Below, piece by piece: positions 32,729-44,046 of a DNA stretch of 64,000 nucleotides (positions within the stretch are counted from its first letter, which is position 1; every line of letters begins with the position of its first letter). The position numbers and the translations under genes are program-made. The stretch comes from Lepus europaeus. Its lineage: Eukaryota > Chordata > Mammalia > Lagomorpha > Leporidae. The notes beneath the pieces are model-generated. The model saw only the letters and a list, made by a program, of their open reading frames with translations. It was not told the DNA's origin and searched no databases. The DNA lies in the NCBI RefSeq assembly GCF_033115175.1, contig NC_084850.1, positions 3,347,024 through 3,411,023 of the forward strand. Reading direction: 5' to 3'.

Positions 32729-32740
32729 GAAGCCATTCAG

Positions 32741-33517
32741 CTTGATTTGGACTGGGCACAGAGGAAGAGGCCTCTTCAGATCAGGAGATCAGGGTGGCAG
32801 GAGTGGCCCAAGGGGCTGAGCAGCCCCAGCACCCACAACTCTGTGGTGGCAGTGACTGGGTTTGCATTGCCACTGCGTCTCTTGTGGGTGGCCTTGGACC
32901 TCAGTCTCTTTGAGTGAAAACAGCATGGCTGCAGCAGCCGACAGTGCAGGAGCCTTCTGCTGTAGTGTGCCATGCTTCGAGAGCCTCCCAAGCACTTTCA
33001 ATGGCAGTATTTCGTCCGGAGAAAGGCACTTCAGTACTTCATTGTCTGGCAAGGATGGGCTGGGTCCGGATTCAGCCACCAGAGCCGGGCCTGCATCTCT
33101 GCAGAACCAAGAAAGGCATTCAGTCTGTGCGCTTTCCCCATCCACCCACTCAACCCCTTTCTAAAGACACAATGGTGCCTCCTCGTGACAACTCAAGGCT
33201 CCTGGCGGAGGCTGTCTCACGGCCTCACTCTCGGCTGCGCATCACAGGGCGAGTGTGAAAGGTGGGCAGAAAAATCTACAGAGGCTTCAGTTCAGCCACA
33301 GGCAGGACATGGCACAGCCTCAAAGGTGTCTCTCAAATTTGGGCTTAGAGTAAACAAAGGACACGCCAAACCCTCTCTTCGCTCTCCTTCAACAGAACCC
33401 ATCCTTTTGACACTATTGTGACTCAGACCTGGTGGGGGAGGCAGTGAGTCACGGGGACCTCAGAGACTGAGAAGCAGTCCTAGGCACCCCTACAGAGCTG
33501 CTCCCTTGTGTTTGGTT
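32741..33517. other. Unassigned sequence
   Basis: About 780 bases, moderately GC-rich. Overlapping open frames of 100-149 codons on both strands show no domain and look like chance. Confidence 0.5.
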
Positions 33518-33846
33518 TTAATGTTTATTTATTTATTTATTTGAAAGGCAGAGTTAGAGACAGGGAGGGGGAGAGAGAGCGAGAGGTCTTCCATCCGCTG
33601 GTTCACTCCCCAGATGGCTGCAACGGCCGGAGCTGCGCCGATCCGAAGCCAGGAGCTAGGAGCCTCCTCCAGGTCTCCCACGTGGGTGCAGGGGCCCAAG
33701 GACTTAGGCCATCTTCTACTGCTTTCCTAGGCCATAGCAGAGAGCTGGATTGGAAGTGGAGCAGCCGGGACTAGAACCGGCGCCCATATGGGATGCCGAC
33801 GCTTCAGGCCAGGGCTGGAACCAACTGTGCCACAGTGCTGGCCCCA
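33518..33846 (-). mobile_element. CSINE, full-length, antisense
   Basis: TTTATTTATTTATTTATTTG, TCTTCCATCCGCTGGTTC, CCCATATGGGATGCCGACGC, head end CACAGTGCTGGCCCC. CpG-rich and close to its neighbours' consensus. Confidence 0.94.
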
Positions 33847-34115
33847 CAGCTTGCTTTTTTTAATTAAGAAAAGTTGTCATTTGTGAGCTGGGAAGTGAAA
33901 AGAAGAAATGTGTTTTAGGATAAGCACTCTGGCAGCCGTGTGCAGCGCAGGTTTCTTGAGAGTAGCACTGGAGGCAGCAGAACTCCCATTGGAAAGAGAA
34001 GGTGGTGGCAGTGAGGAAGGGGAGTCCCAGAAGGTACAATGAGCTGTGAGCAGGTTCCCAGTGGAACCTCCCAGTCCTTTCCTGATTTTTCACCATAGAA
34101 GGATAGTCTTTGAAA

Positions 34116-34464
34116 CATGTGGCGCACCGGGTTAACACCCTGGCCTGAAGCCCCGGCATCCCATATGGGCAGCGGTTCTAGTCCTGGCTGCTCCTCTTCT
34201 GATCTAGCTCTCTGCTGTGGCCTGGGATAGCAGTGGAGGATGGCCCAAGTCCTTGGGCCCCTGCACCCACGTGGGAGACCCGGAAGAAGCTCCTGGCCCC
34301 TGGCTTCAGATCGGCACAGCTCTGGTCATTGCGGCCATCTGGGGAGTGAACCATCAGATGGAAGACCTCTCTCTCTCTGCCTCTCCTCTTTCTGTGCAAC
34401 TCTGACTTTCGAATAATCTTTAATAAGAGTTAATAAATCCTTAAAAAAATCTTAAAAAAAAAAG
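34116..34464 (+). mobile_element. CSINE, head slightly truncated
   Basis: Starts GTGGCGCACCGGGTTAACAC and ends with an A-rich tail broken into AATCTTTAATAAGAGTTAAT. Confidence 0.92.
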
Positions 34465-35463
34465 AAGCATTCAAAAGTCAGAGTTTCTAGAGGAAATTTC
34501 CCACCGAAGATGTGGACAAAGGGAGGGATGAGGTGCTGAGCCCAGGGCCAGCCTCCGCGCTACAATCTGGTGGAGAGAGTAGGGGAGAGAGACCCAAGTG
34601 CTAGAAACGTCAATATTGAGATGTGTCCCTCCCCTTAACTGCAGCAAGTCGGACAACATTCATTTCCAATGACATGCATGGCTCCTGGAGAGCCAGCAAG
34701 GTGCATCCCAGCCTTCCAAAAGCTCTCCCTCTAGATAAAATGAACCCGGGTTGGATTGGAAAATAATGGAGGCCCTCCAAAGGCTGGGAGAAACAAGTGC
34801 CGGCTGACCTGGGGCTCGGGGGATTAGCATTTGAACAGCAGGCTGAAAAAAGCACACTAGGCAAGTGGAAACCACACAAACAAAGGCGAGCAAGCCGGGC
34901 GGCAGGAAGCACAGTTCAGGCAACAGTGAGGTCACCTGTTGGCCCAGATGTGTGCAGGCAGGGTAGAGCGAGCATTGAATGCCAGGCCTAGGCATGTGGC
35001 TTGACGCTGTAGACAAGGGGAACCAGAAAGCTATGGATATTGTGGCTAAACACGGAGACCAGTGCAGGTGGTAGACGCTCTCAGAGAGGAGTCGCCGCCG
35101 CTCAGCGGGGGAAATCAGCTGGTCTCCCAAGAATAAACAAGGAAATGAGCAGTCTCAGGAAGAGACTGGGGAGGTGTGAAATGGCAAATGTTACACCCCG
35201 GGCTCTGTGAGCCCTTGGCAGAGGCCCAGAGGAAGAGACGGGGGGCGATGATTTGTGATCCTAAATGGGCTGGATGCAGAGGGCGAGGGCAGTAAAGCGT
35301 GAGAAGAAACAAAAGGAGATACGAGTATGCAAAAACCTCCTTCTCAAGGAAAGGTGAGAACCAGATCCCAGATTCGGGAGCCAAGGCAAAGAGAGGCTGT
35401 AGGGAGCCTGTTGCTGGTGAGGATGGTTGTAATTATGCTCATTATCCCACTTAAAAACCTGAT
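34465..35463. other. Unassigned sequence
   Basis: About 1 kb without a recognised repeat. The 156-codon minus-strand frame shows no recognisable family. Confidence 0.5.
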
Positions 35464-35786
35464 GGTGGGGCTGGCGTGTGGCTTAGTGGATAAAGCCAAC
35501 GCCTGCAGTGCCGGCATGCCATATGGGTACCCTTTCTAGTGCTGGATGCTCCACTTCTGATCCAGCTCTCTGCTATGGCCTGGGAAAGCAGTAGAAGATG
35601 GCCCAATTCATTGGGCCCCTGCACCTGTGTGGGAGACCTGGAAAAAGCTCCTGGCTCTTGATTTCAGATCAGCCCAGCTCCAGCCATTGCTGCCATCTGG
35701 GTAGTGAGCCAGCAGATGGAAGACCTCTCTCTCTCTCTACCTCTCTGTAAATCTACCTTTCAAATAAATAAATCTTTACAAAAATG
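35464..35786 (+). mobile_element. CSINE, full-length
   Basis: GGGGCTGGCGTGTGGCTTAG to CCTTTCAAATAAATAAATC. Confidence 0.92.
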
Positions 35787-36475
35787 TGTTCAAGTCCCTG
35801 CTTTCACTTTTTTGGGGTATATACACCTAAGTGGAATTACTGTTAAAGCTCTGTATAATTTCTTGAGAGAATGCAATCCTGTTTTCCACTGCAGCTAAAC
35901 AATTTCACAATCCCATCACTATCGCAGGAGGCTTCCAGTGTCTACACTCACCAACACGTGTTATTTTCCATTTCCTTTTTTAACTATAGCCATTCTGATA
36001 GGTGGGAAGTGGGACATCACTAGATTTGCAGTCCCCTAAGACTAGTGATGTAGAGCATCTTTTCATGTGCTTAATAGACATTTGTGTATCTCTTTGGAGG
36101 AATGTCTGTCCAAATACTTTGTCCATTCTTAAATTAGTTTGTTTTTTAGTGTTGAGCTGTAAGATTTCTTCATAGTAATACCTTGTCAGGTATATGATTT
36201 CTAAATATTTCCTCCCACTCTATAGTTGGTCACACTGTTCATAATGGTCTTTGATGTAACAGTTTTCAATTTTCTGTGAGGTCTAATTTACCAACTTTTT
36301 TTGTTGTTTTTGTTGTTGCCTGTGCTAAATCCAATGTCACAAAGATGTCTTCTAATGTTTTCTTCTAAGGGTTTTATAGTTTTCACTCTTAGGTCTTTGA
36401 TCCATTTAAAATTAAAATTTTTACGCAGTGTAAGGTTAAGATCACATTTTTCGGGTACCTCCTTTCTTTCCATCG
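35787..36475 (-). mobile_element. L1M fragment (3'UTR into ORF2), antisense
   Basis: TTTTTTGGGGTATATACACC, CATCTTTTCATGTGCTTAAT, AATGTCTGTCCAAATACTTT, CCTTGTCAGGTATATGATTT, AGGTCTTTGATCCATTTAAA. One of the longest uninterrupted L1M pieces in the window. Confidence 0.92.
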
Positions 36476-36589
36476 TGTAGAAATATGGGATTGAAATGAC
36501 CCAGTACTATGCATTGGTTCCAAAGTCAGTAAAGAACTAAGCAAGTGGCATGAGACGGGGCATCAGTTTTCTCAGCTATAGATTGGGAA

Positions 36590-37015
36590 TAACCTTGTAC
36601 GGTGAACACACCCACTGGGAACCTCAGAATATGACTTTATTTGGATTATGACCCTAAAAGAGTCTTTGCAGGTGCAACTACATTCAGGATCTCAAAGTGA
36701 GATCATTCTGGATTTATCATGGGCTATAAACTCAATCGACCATGTCCTTGCAGGAAGGCCATATGAATATAGAGACTGGAGTGATGCACCTCCAAGGAAC
36801 AGAATGCCAAAGATTTCTGATCGCCATCAGAAACTGCACAGAGGCAAGGAAGGATTCTCTCATAGAGCCTTCAGAAGGGGTACAGCCCTGCTGCCACCTT
36901 GATTTTGAATTTGTGGGCTTGAGATATGTGAGAGAATACATGTGTGCTGTTTTGAGCCTTCATGTTTGTGGTAATTTGTTACAGCAGTCCTGGGAAACGA
37001 ATACACTGCTTGACA
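36590..37015 (+). mobile_element. MLT1-type MaLR LTR
   Basis: CCTCAGAATATGACTTTATT, TCTTTGCAGGTGCAACTACA, GTGATGCACCTCCAAGGAAC, GTAATTTGTTACAGCAGTCC, ending AAACGAATACA. Nearly full-length. Confidence 0.83.
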
Positions 37016-37465
37016 GAGTATTGAAATTATTAAAATACGAGATTTTGTGAAGGGCTTATCACAGCATTGGGCACATTGCCCAAAGCATCTCAACAATTCT
37101 TCTCATCTTGGGTCCCACTTACAACTGTCCATGTGCATTGCGCAAAACAGAGCCAGCCACCACCTGCCAATGTGCAAAGTGCCCTCCCGGGGCCCACGAG
37201 TTCTCTGAGGCACTATGGGCTTGCATGCCAAGCGTGTGCCATGTCTGTCTTACTAGAGAGAGCAGGGTTGGATAGACAGGAGTCTGGATCCTAGGTTGGC
37301 CTTGACTTGCTGGGTGACCCACCTGCAGTCATTTTCCCTTGTTGAAGATTCATTGTATCATCTATAATATTGTGATCAGAGACATGCTGACTTCCTTTTG
37401 GGTTGCTGGGAGCACTTGACAAGGTGATCAGGTGACCATCCCGAATAGGCAAATCTGTAGAGGCA
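37016..37465. other. Unassigned, possible MIR
   Basis: GGCCTTGACTTGCTGGGTGA at about 37297 is faintly MIR-like. Nothing else recognised. Confidence 0.35.
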
Positions 37466-38012
37466 GGGTTGGCACAGGGTGATAGAGGGGAAGTAAATTA
37501 GGGGTTCCCTTAGGGGTGATGGGAATGTTCTGTAACTAGATAGAGGTGATGGTTGCCCAATATTGTGAATGTACTCGGCACCACTTGAATTGTGTACTTT
37601 TTAAAAAAAAAAAAAGATTTATTTATTTGAAGGGTAGAGAGAGAAAGATATGGAAAAGTGGAGAGAGAACGAGAAAGGTGAAAAAGGTCTTCCATCTGCT
37701 AGTTTGCTCCCCAGATGGCTGCTACTGCCAGGCTATGCCAGGCTGAAGCCAGGAGCCAGAAAATTCTTCTAGGTCTCTCACATGGGTGCTAGGACCCAAG
37801 TACTTGGTCCATCTTCTGCTGCTTTCCCAGGCACATTAGCAAGGACCTGGATGGAAAGTGAAGCAGTCACAACTCAAAATGGCGCCCATATGGGATGCTG
37901 GCACCGCGGGCAGCAGCCTAACCACTGTGCCACAACGCTGGCCCTGAATTGTACACTTTTCAATGGTGCATTTTATGTTATATGCATTTTACCTGAACTG
38001 AAAGAAAAACTT
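37466..38012 (+). mobile_element. L1M 3' end, sense, split by a CSINE
   Basis: GGTGATGGGAATGTTCTGTA, GGTGATGGTTGCCCAATATT before the SINE; CAATGGTGCATTTTATGTTA after it. TGAATTGTGTACTTT (37586-37600) and TGAATTGTACACTTT (37945-37959) are the duplicated target. Confidence 0.9.
37601..37944 (-). mobile_element. CSINE, full-length, inside L1M
   Basis: A/T run, AAGATTTATTTATTTGAAGG, TCTTCCATCTGCTAGTTTGC, CCCATATGGGATGCTGGCAC, head end CACAACGCTGGCCC. Confidence 0.93.
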
Positions 38013-38593
38013 CCCTGATGGTTTTTGTCACGCCGCTGGGGTTGAGAAACAGGACCAGTGGGAGTAGATGGCAGATTTCAAAGCCAGTTGAACTTGAAAC
38101 TGGACTTAAAGGTCAGTGTTTAAAAACACAGTGTCTGTGAGGGTAGAAGAGGTTGGCAGGGAGCAGACAGTATGTTCTAGTGTGGCCTAAGGGATACACT
38201 GGAGTCAGCCCGGTGAAGAAAGGCAGGAAAGTCATGCAGACAGGGGAGACGCTAGGGTCAAGGAAGAGACTGGTGACTAGGCCCGCGGGAAGCTGGCCGC
38301 TGAGGAGTGAGTGGACACTTCGGGCAGGAAGGCAGGGGCCTGATCAGATTCTGTAGGGCCAGTAGGCTGCAGGTAGCAACGTGGATTTCCTCTGAGTGAG
38401 AAGGAGGGCCCCTGACATGGGCTGGGAGGGTCAAAGTCGGAGAACGACGTGATCTGACTTTCTCAGAGGCTCCCTTTGGCTGCTGGGTAGCGAAAGGGTC
38501 AGAGGAGGAGGCAGTGGTAATGAGGCCAAGGAGTGGGACCAGGAGCGGGGTCAAGGCTGCCTCCTAGGTCTGGGGCCTCAGGACCTGAGAGAT
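38013..38593. other. Unassigned sequence
   Basis: About 580 bases. The portion near 38335-38500 (CCTGATCAGATTCTGTAGGG onward) may be an ancient repeat, but I cannot name it. Confidence 0.4.
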
Positions 38594-38610
38594 TCACAGT
38601 GCCATTTCTT

Positions 38611-38643
<33 letters not shown>

Positions 38644-38655
38644 TTTTTTTTTGAC

Positions 38656-38690
<35 letters not shown>

Positions 38691-38977
38691 TCTTCCTTTT
38701 CTGTTGGTTCACCCCCCAAGTGGCTGCTACTGCTGGTGCTTTGCAGCCGGCACACTGGGCCGATCTGAAGCCAGGAGCCAGGCACTTCCTCCTGGTCTCC
38801 CAAGTGGGTGCAGGGCCCAGGGACATGGGCCATCCTCCGCTGCACTCCCAGGCCATAGCAGAGAGCTGGCCTGGAAGAGGGGTAACCAGGACAGAATCCG
38901 GCGCCCCGACCGGGACTAGAACCCGGAGTGCCGGTGCCGCAGGCGGAGGATTAGCCTAGTGAGCTGCGGCGCCGGCC
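38611..38977 (-). mobile_element. Young CSINE with 17-bp target-site duplication
   Basis: (CT)n and T-run, TTGACAGGCAGAGAGAGAG, ending CTGCGGCGCCGGCC. TCACAGTGCCATTTCTT flanks it exactly at 38594-38610 and 38978-38994. Confidence 0.95.
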
Positions 38978-39714
38978 TCACAGTGCCATTTCTTAAGACA
39001 GGGGGACGCTTCAGGGAGAGTGATGTTGGGGACAGGAGCAGACACTTCTGGGTCAGATGTGGCAATGCCTCTAAAAAAGTCATTTTTGGACAGAAATCAC
39101 TGTTCATGAGATGCTGAAATGCACATTTGTGTTCTGTCCCTTCTTTGGAGGTTTCTTGTGCTGCATAGAAGACAGGAAAAGACTTAACATCAGAGACCAA
39201 AGGTCAGTGTCTGCTTGGAGTCTCCCAAGCGCTTCTGGGAGGCTTCCCTGGGTAAGTCCTGTCAGCCTTTGGGAGGTCAGGGTTGACTTTTGTTTGTTCG
39301 GAGGTCAGCAGTGAGGAGAAAATGCTGCCTTGGAGGTATTACAGAGACATAAGTGACTTCTTGCCAAGTGCTTATGCAATTCCATATTAACTCGGCTGAG
39401 CACAGGAAAGAAAGTTACAGCACGCTTTGTCACATTAGGAAAACATGCAGGTGTAGGGCTTTGCCCTGCCTGATGGGCACGTGGGCTTCCTGAACTCCAT
39501 GTGCTGATGTGCATTTCGATTTCGAAAGAGGGGGGCTCCTTCCCTTGATAATGAGCCTTGAAACCAAGTCGTGACCTACCAGAATTTTGTACCCGTCTGC
39601 TTTTCTTTCTGCAATTTCGACACCGCGGCCAGCACGGCTATCATCATCACCATCGTGTGGTCCTTTTGGAGGTTGAGAAAACCGCTCAAACTCCAAATGG
39701 GACTTCTCACAGGA

Positions 39715-39722
39715 ATGCAAAT
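39715..39722 (+). promoter_or_regulatory. Octamer motif (POU-type)
   Basis: Exact ATGCAAAT. Such an 8-mer is expected by chance about once per 30-60 kb on two strands, so it is only suggestive. Confidence 0.25.
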
Positions 39723-39932
39723 GAATGAGATGATTGGGATCTCTTGGGGATTTGTTGCATTACTTTCCCAAGTACCCTGGGAAAAAGGCGCCTTCTTGGG
39801 GTGAGCAACTCTGTTTTGTGTAAGACAGGAGTGATGGGGTGGGGAGGGGCAAGGCGGAGCCATAGAACCTGGGGATGGAAGTTGGCCAGCTGGAAGCTGC
39901 CCCAGCTGCTCAGCCACACTAGGCCATTTTCT

Positions 39933-39951
39933 GGACACTAGGTGGCGCTAC
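39933..39951 (+). promoter_or_regulatory. Candidate CTCF binding site
   Basis: GACACTAGGTGGCGCTAC fits the CTCF core (CCASYAGRKGGCRSY) at nearly every position. It is in non-repetitive DNA and could mark a boundary upstream of CD99L2. Occupancy is not shown by sequence. Confidence 0.55.
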
Positions 39952-40074
39952 AAAGCACCCCCACCCTCTCCCCACCCCAGCTCAGCCTTTCCCACCCAGC
40001 TGCAACAGCCCTGGAACTCCTACAGTGGCTTCCTCGCTCTTCTCCCCACCCAAATCACTCTCATTTCCCCTATC

Positions 40075-40406
40075 TTTTTTTTTTTTTTTTTTGACAGGCA
40101 GAGTGGATAGTGAGAGAGAGACAGAGAGAAAGGTCTTCCTTCCGTTGGTTCAGCCCCCAAATGGCTGCTACGGCCGGCGTGCTGCACCGATCTGAAGCCA
40201 GGAGCCAGGTGCTTCCTCCTGGTCTCCCATGCGGGTGCAGGGCCCAAGTACTTGGGCCATCCTCCACTGCACTCCCGGGCCACAGCAGAGAGCTGGCCTG
40301 GAAGAGGGGCAACTGGGACAGAATCCGGTGCCCCGACCAGGACTAGAACCCCGTGTGCCGGCGCCGCAGGGGCAGGATTAGCCTGTTGAGCCATGGCGCC
40401 GGCCTC
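40075..40406 (-). mobile_element. Young CSINE, full-length, antisense
   Basis: Long T-run, TTGACAGGCAGAGTGGATAG, ending GAGCCATGGCGCCGGCC. TCCCCTATCT before and TCCCCTAACT after suggest the target-site duplication. Confidence 0.95.
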
Positions 40407-40985
40407 CCCTAACTTTTCATTCTTAAATAGTTCCTGTCACCTAGCACCGCATCTGGTAAGGCAGATCCTAGGTTGCATACAAGAATCCTATGGATTCTGC
40501 GAACCTGTGAAACGTCAACTTGATCTTGTCACCCTGCAGAGCCAGCTGCAGGCAACCTTGGGGTTCGCAGTTGCCTTTGGGGAGAGTCACAGCACCTGGC
40601 CTGTAAGCTCTGCACCCCTGTGCTCCGGCTGATTTCCGGGCTTTCTCTTGCCTCAGCGGCTCTCCCGTGTGCTCAGTGAACCGTTAACTTTCCGTGAAGT
40701 CAGCCTTCCCCCTGGAAGTCACCGTGACCTTGGAGCTCGGAGTCGGGCTGCTCCAACTGTGTTTCCACAGTCCTCGGTGCTCCCCGCGGTCTCCCATGTT
40801 TGCCCCCTGCAGGGACCACGTGAGTCCTTCTGACTTGCTCTCCTCCCTGCTCTGAGAGCAGGGTCAGGCCCACATTCCTTTCTGTGGCCACTGCTGCCTT
40901 TATCCCAAGAGCACTTCAAATCCGGACTCTTCTCTTGCACCATGGCCCCCAAATGATGCCAGCCACGCTCCTGGGGCCCATCTTC
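40407..40985. other. Unassigned sequence
   Basis: No recognised feature in about 580 bases. Confidence 0.45.
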
Positions 40986-41083
40986 CCTGCCATGCTGAAA
41001 ACCCTTCTGCGGCTTCCCTCTGTTCTCAGAGTCAAACCTTTGCCCTTTTTAGGATGGCGTTCAAGGTCAGGCAGGGCCTGAGA
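40986..41083 (+). mobile_element. L2 remnant
   Basis: CCATGCTGAAAACCCTTCTG, GAGTCAAACCTTTGCCC and GGATGGCGTTCAAGGTCAGG track the L2 segment that reads aaaacccttcaatggctcc..cataaagtccaaa..atggcattcaaggcc. Confidence 0.65.
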
Positions 41084-42766
41084 ATAGCAACCTTGTGGAG
41101 AGGCCCGGGGGAGGGGGAGTGAGGGGGGGGGGCTGAGGGCTAATCTGCTTACAACTTAAAAGATATGAGAGGCAAGCAACACTGTTTTAGACTCTTCAGG
41201 GCTTCTGTTTAGAGAAGAGGTGTGTTCCAAAAATTCCAAAATATTCCGAAAACATCACGGCTGTGGGTAGGCTGACTATTGCTGGTATAGCCAGTGGTTC
41301 CCAGTGGGTGCCTTTCACCCACGAGTAGATTTCATTTTCTTTTTCTTTTTTTAATTTGGGGACAGGTAGTGTTGCCAATTTTATTTCTGCGAAGTAGGCA
41401 TATTAAACAACACTACCATCTTTTCATGAAATAATGGACTTTTGTATACCAAAAAATTCACAATTTCAGAATAAAGGTCAGTAGCCCGGTTTTACAGGAG
41501 AAAACTTGCCATAGTAGACTCATTTTTCTTATTGCTCTAGGGCCGGGTGAAGAGTGGAGTATGAAGTCAGGCATGGGACAAAACTACTGCAGAGCAAAGC
41601 ACAGCCAGCCTCAGCTAGCTGGAGCCAGCTGCGCTGGCATTGATGTGCAGGGCAGCTGTCTTTCTTAAAGGGTCCTCACAGTGGGGAGTGAGGTGAGGGA
41701 AGCGAGGGCGTCCCACCCAGCTGTCAACCCCCTACAGGGGCTGGGGCCCTCAGACTGGTTTCCTTAGCAGCTGAGTTGCTTTGGTATGCAGGGGACAGGT
41801 GGTGACCTTGAACTGGGGTGAGGCCTTGGTGCCTGCCTCTGCTCCCACGTGGACTCCCTCCCTGCCCCCAAGGATCACTGGGTGTGGGGTCTGTATCAGG
41901 TAGGGGCCCGGTTGACAAGGACAGATTCAGCAGTGGCTGGGGGGAGGGGTTGGGGGTGGGGAGGGCGAGTCACAAGGCCCTTACAGGCTCTGGTGAGCAG
42001 ATGTCGCTGGGTGGGGCCCATTGTCGCCTTGGGTGGGGGAGTTCTGGAGGATTTGCAGAAGTATGGAGGGTGGAGACTTGCGGGGTGGGGATTTGTGGCA
42101 GCTGGGAGCAAGGACAGGCACTGTGCAGCAGTGACAGCCACGGGACTCGATCTGCCCCGGCAGGCTGCTGAGGCCCGGCACTCAGACTTACTTCGAAGCA
42201 CTGCCTCCTTGGGAAAGCTGTGTAACGAGGGTGGCGACGGAAGTCTGGGGCGTGGCCCTCACAAGCCCACTTAACTCAGATGAACAGAAGCCCTCCCAGC
42301 GCTAGCTTCGCCTTTCCTATACGCAGGCTTGCCTGGTGGCCATCTGTCCATGCTACAGTTCTCCGCCCAGACCGCAGCTGGGGAAAGAGAGCAAATGGTT
42401 TCCCATTTGGTGGGAGTTTTCAGGGTGGGAGACGTTCCGGGAGGAGCGGGGGTATAGCAAGAAGGTGAGGACAAGGACGCAGTGTGTAGACAAGGCAGGC
42501 TTGGCTAGGAGTCTGTCCTACAACTCTTGTGGATTAGCAGTGGGGTCTCCGTGTGCATGTGTGCGGGGAGAGGACCCAAATCAGGGTTTCTACGTGCAGA
42601 TGTTTCTGTCTGAGGACAAACCAGGCCCCAGATGAGTCATTTTACAAAGGCAGAGGTATCCGTTAGGATAACTGCTTTCCGATGGTCGCATTCATGAGGT
42701 TTTTATTTTGTTTTGGTTCTAGTGACTGTCTTTGGCACGTGGCAAAATAGACAATGTTGTATTTTG
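41084..42766. other. Unassigned, G-rich in part
   Basis: About 1.7 kb with no recognised repeat. G-rich runs at 41105-41135 and 41935-41970. Overlapping frames of 100-141 codons on both strands appear to be chance. Confidence 0.5.
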
Positions 42767-43364
42767 TCTCCTTTTTTAAAAAACAAGATTTTTAAAATTT
42801 ATTTGAAAGCTGTTAGGAAAATGGTGCAGTTTTATCTATGGCGCGATCTATACCCTGACACCATCCTAGGCTCTACCCCGCCGCCATTGCTGGAAGCCAG
42901 GTGGCCACAGGGTCCAACCACCAGTGTCAAGCTCCACCCCCATCCTGATGGGATTCGCTGCTCCCACTTCCTTACTTCTGCAAAGCTATCTAAGACCTAT
43001 TCTCCCAGTACAGGCTGCTGTTCGCTCTGTGCACGGGGAGGCAGTCTGTCGGGTCTCCCCCACTTGACAATAAACCTTTTCCCTTACTCAGGTGTTTGGG
43101 TGTTTTGTGGTGGCCTTTCCTTTCAAAAGCCACATCTGATGGTTCACTCTTCAAGTGGCTGCAACAGCCAGGACTGGGCCAGGCGAAACCAAGAGCTAGG
43201 AACTTCATCCTGGTCTCCCACGTGGGTGTAGATGCCCAAGGACTTGGGCCATCCTCTACTGCTTTTCCCAGGTGAATTAGCAGGGAGCTGAATCAGAACT
43301 TGATTCAGGACTTGAACTGCTGCTGCAGGTGGCACTTTAACCTACTGTGCCACAGTGCAGGCCC
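42767..43364 (-). mobile_element. Old CSINE split by a solo LTR
   Basis: Tail part TTTTTAAAATTTATTTGAAA left of the LTR; CATCTGATGGTTCACTCTTC to the head CACAGTGCAGGCCCC right of it. The GA tract is absent, so the SINE had lost it before or during LTR insertion. Confidence 0.87.
42811..43125 (+). mobile_element. Solo endogenous-retrovirus LTR
   Basis: A 315-base unit begins TGTTAGGAAAATGG and ends CCTTTCCTTTCA, the TG..CA ends of an LTR. It is flanked by the 5-base duplication AAAGC (42806-42810 and 43126-43130). A polyadenylation signal AATAAA lies at 43069-43074, about 50 bases before the end, as in an R/U5 arrangement. No internal viral genes accompany it, so it is a recombination remnant. 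The 5-base duplication suits ERVL-type or some class I integrases; the family is not identified. Confidence 0.82.
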
Positions 43365-43365
43365 C

Positions 43366-44046
43366 TTAAATCTTTATTTATTTGAAAGGCAGTTTCAGGC
43401 CAGTGCTGTGGTGTAGTGGCTGATGTAGTGGTTAAAGCCGCTGCCTGCAGTGCCGGCATCCTATGTGTACACCGGTTCGAGTCCCAGCTGCTCCACTTCT
43501 GATCCAGGTCTCGGCTACAGGCTGGGAAAGCAGTGGAAGATGGCCCAAGTCTTGGGGACCCTGCACCCACATGGGACACCCCAAAGAAATTCCTGGTTCC
43601 TGGCTTCAGAGTGGCCCAGCTCTGGCCACTGTAGCCATTTTGGGGAGTGAACCAGCAGATGGAAGACCTCTCTCTCTCTCTCTCTCTGCCTCTCTGTTAC
43701 CCTGCCTTTCCAATAAATAAATGAATGTTTTTTAAAGGCAGTTTCAGAGAGAGAGAGAGGAAGAGACAGAGAGAGAGAGAGAGAGGAAGAGACAGAGAGA
43801 GAGAGATCTCCATCCATGAGTTCATCCCCCAAATGACCACAATGACTGGGCCTGGGCCAGCCTGAAGTCAGGAACCTGCAATTCCTTCTGGCTCTCCCAC
43901 ATTGGTGGCAGGGGCCCAAGCACTTGGGCCAGCTTCTGCTGTTTTCCCAGGTGCAAGAAGTTGAGCAGCCTGGATTCAAAGTGGCCCCCATATGGGAGCC
44001 AGCATCGCTGATGGTGGCTTAACCTGCTGCGCCACCATGCTGGTCT
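43366..44046 (-). mobile_element. CSINE split by another CSINE
   Basis: Left piece TTAAATCTTTATTTATTTGA to 43398; right piece from 43734 with GAGAGA tracts, CATCCATGAGTTCATCCCCC, to the head CGCCACCATGCTGGTCTC. Confidence 0.92.
43399..43733 (+). mobile_element. CSINE nested in a CSINE, opposite orientation, 14-bp duplication
   Basis: GGCCAGTGCTGTGGTGTAGT to CCTTTCCAATAAATAAATGA. AAAGGCAGTTTCAG occurs exactly at 43385-43398 and 43734-43747, inside the host SINE. The head carries a short duplication (GTAGTGGCTGATGTAGTGG). Confidence 0.96.

Larger units (their letters stand above)
38995..40070. other. Repeat-free block with candidate regulatory motifs
   Basis: About 1.1 kb of unique sequence between two young SINEs, about 7 kb upstream of the CD99L2 start. 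It holds an octamer and a CTCF-like motif. No exon recognised; the 77-codon frame at 39571-39804 has no known domain. Confidence 0.5.

Noticed and set aside
39571-39804. Frame with membrane-like segment in unique DNA
   Set aside because: The hydrophobic stretch (AIIITIVWSF) is short, there is no signal or splice site, and no homology is recognised.
42811-43125. LTR as part of a complete provirus
   Set aside because: SINE sequence flanks it directly on both sides with matching 5-base duplications, so no internal viral region or second LTR is present.
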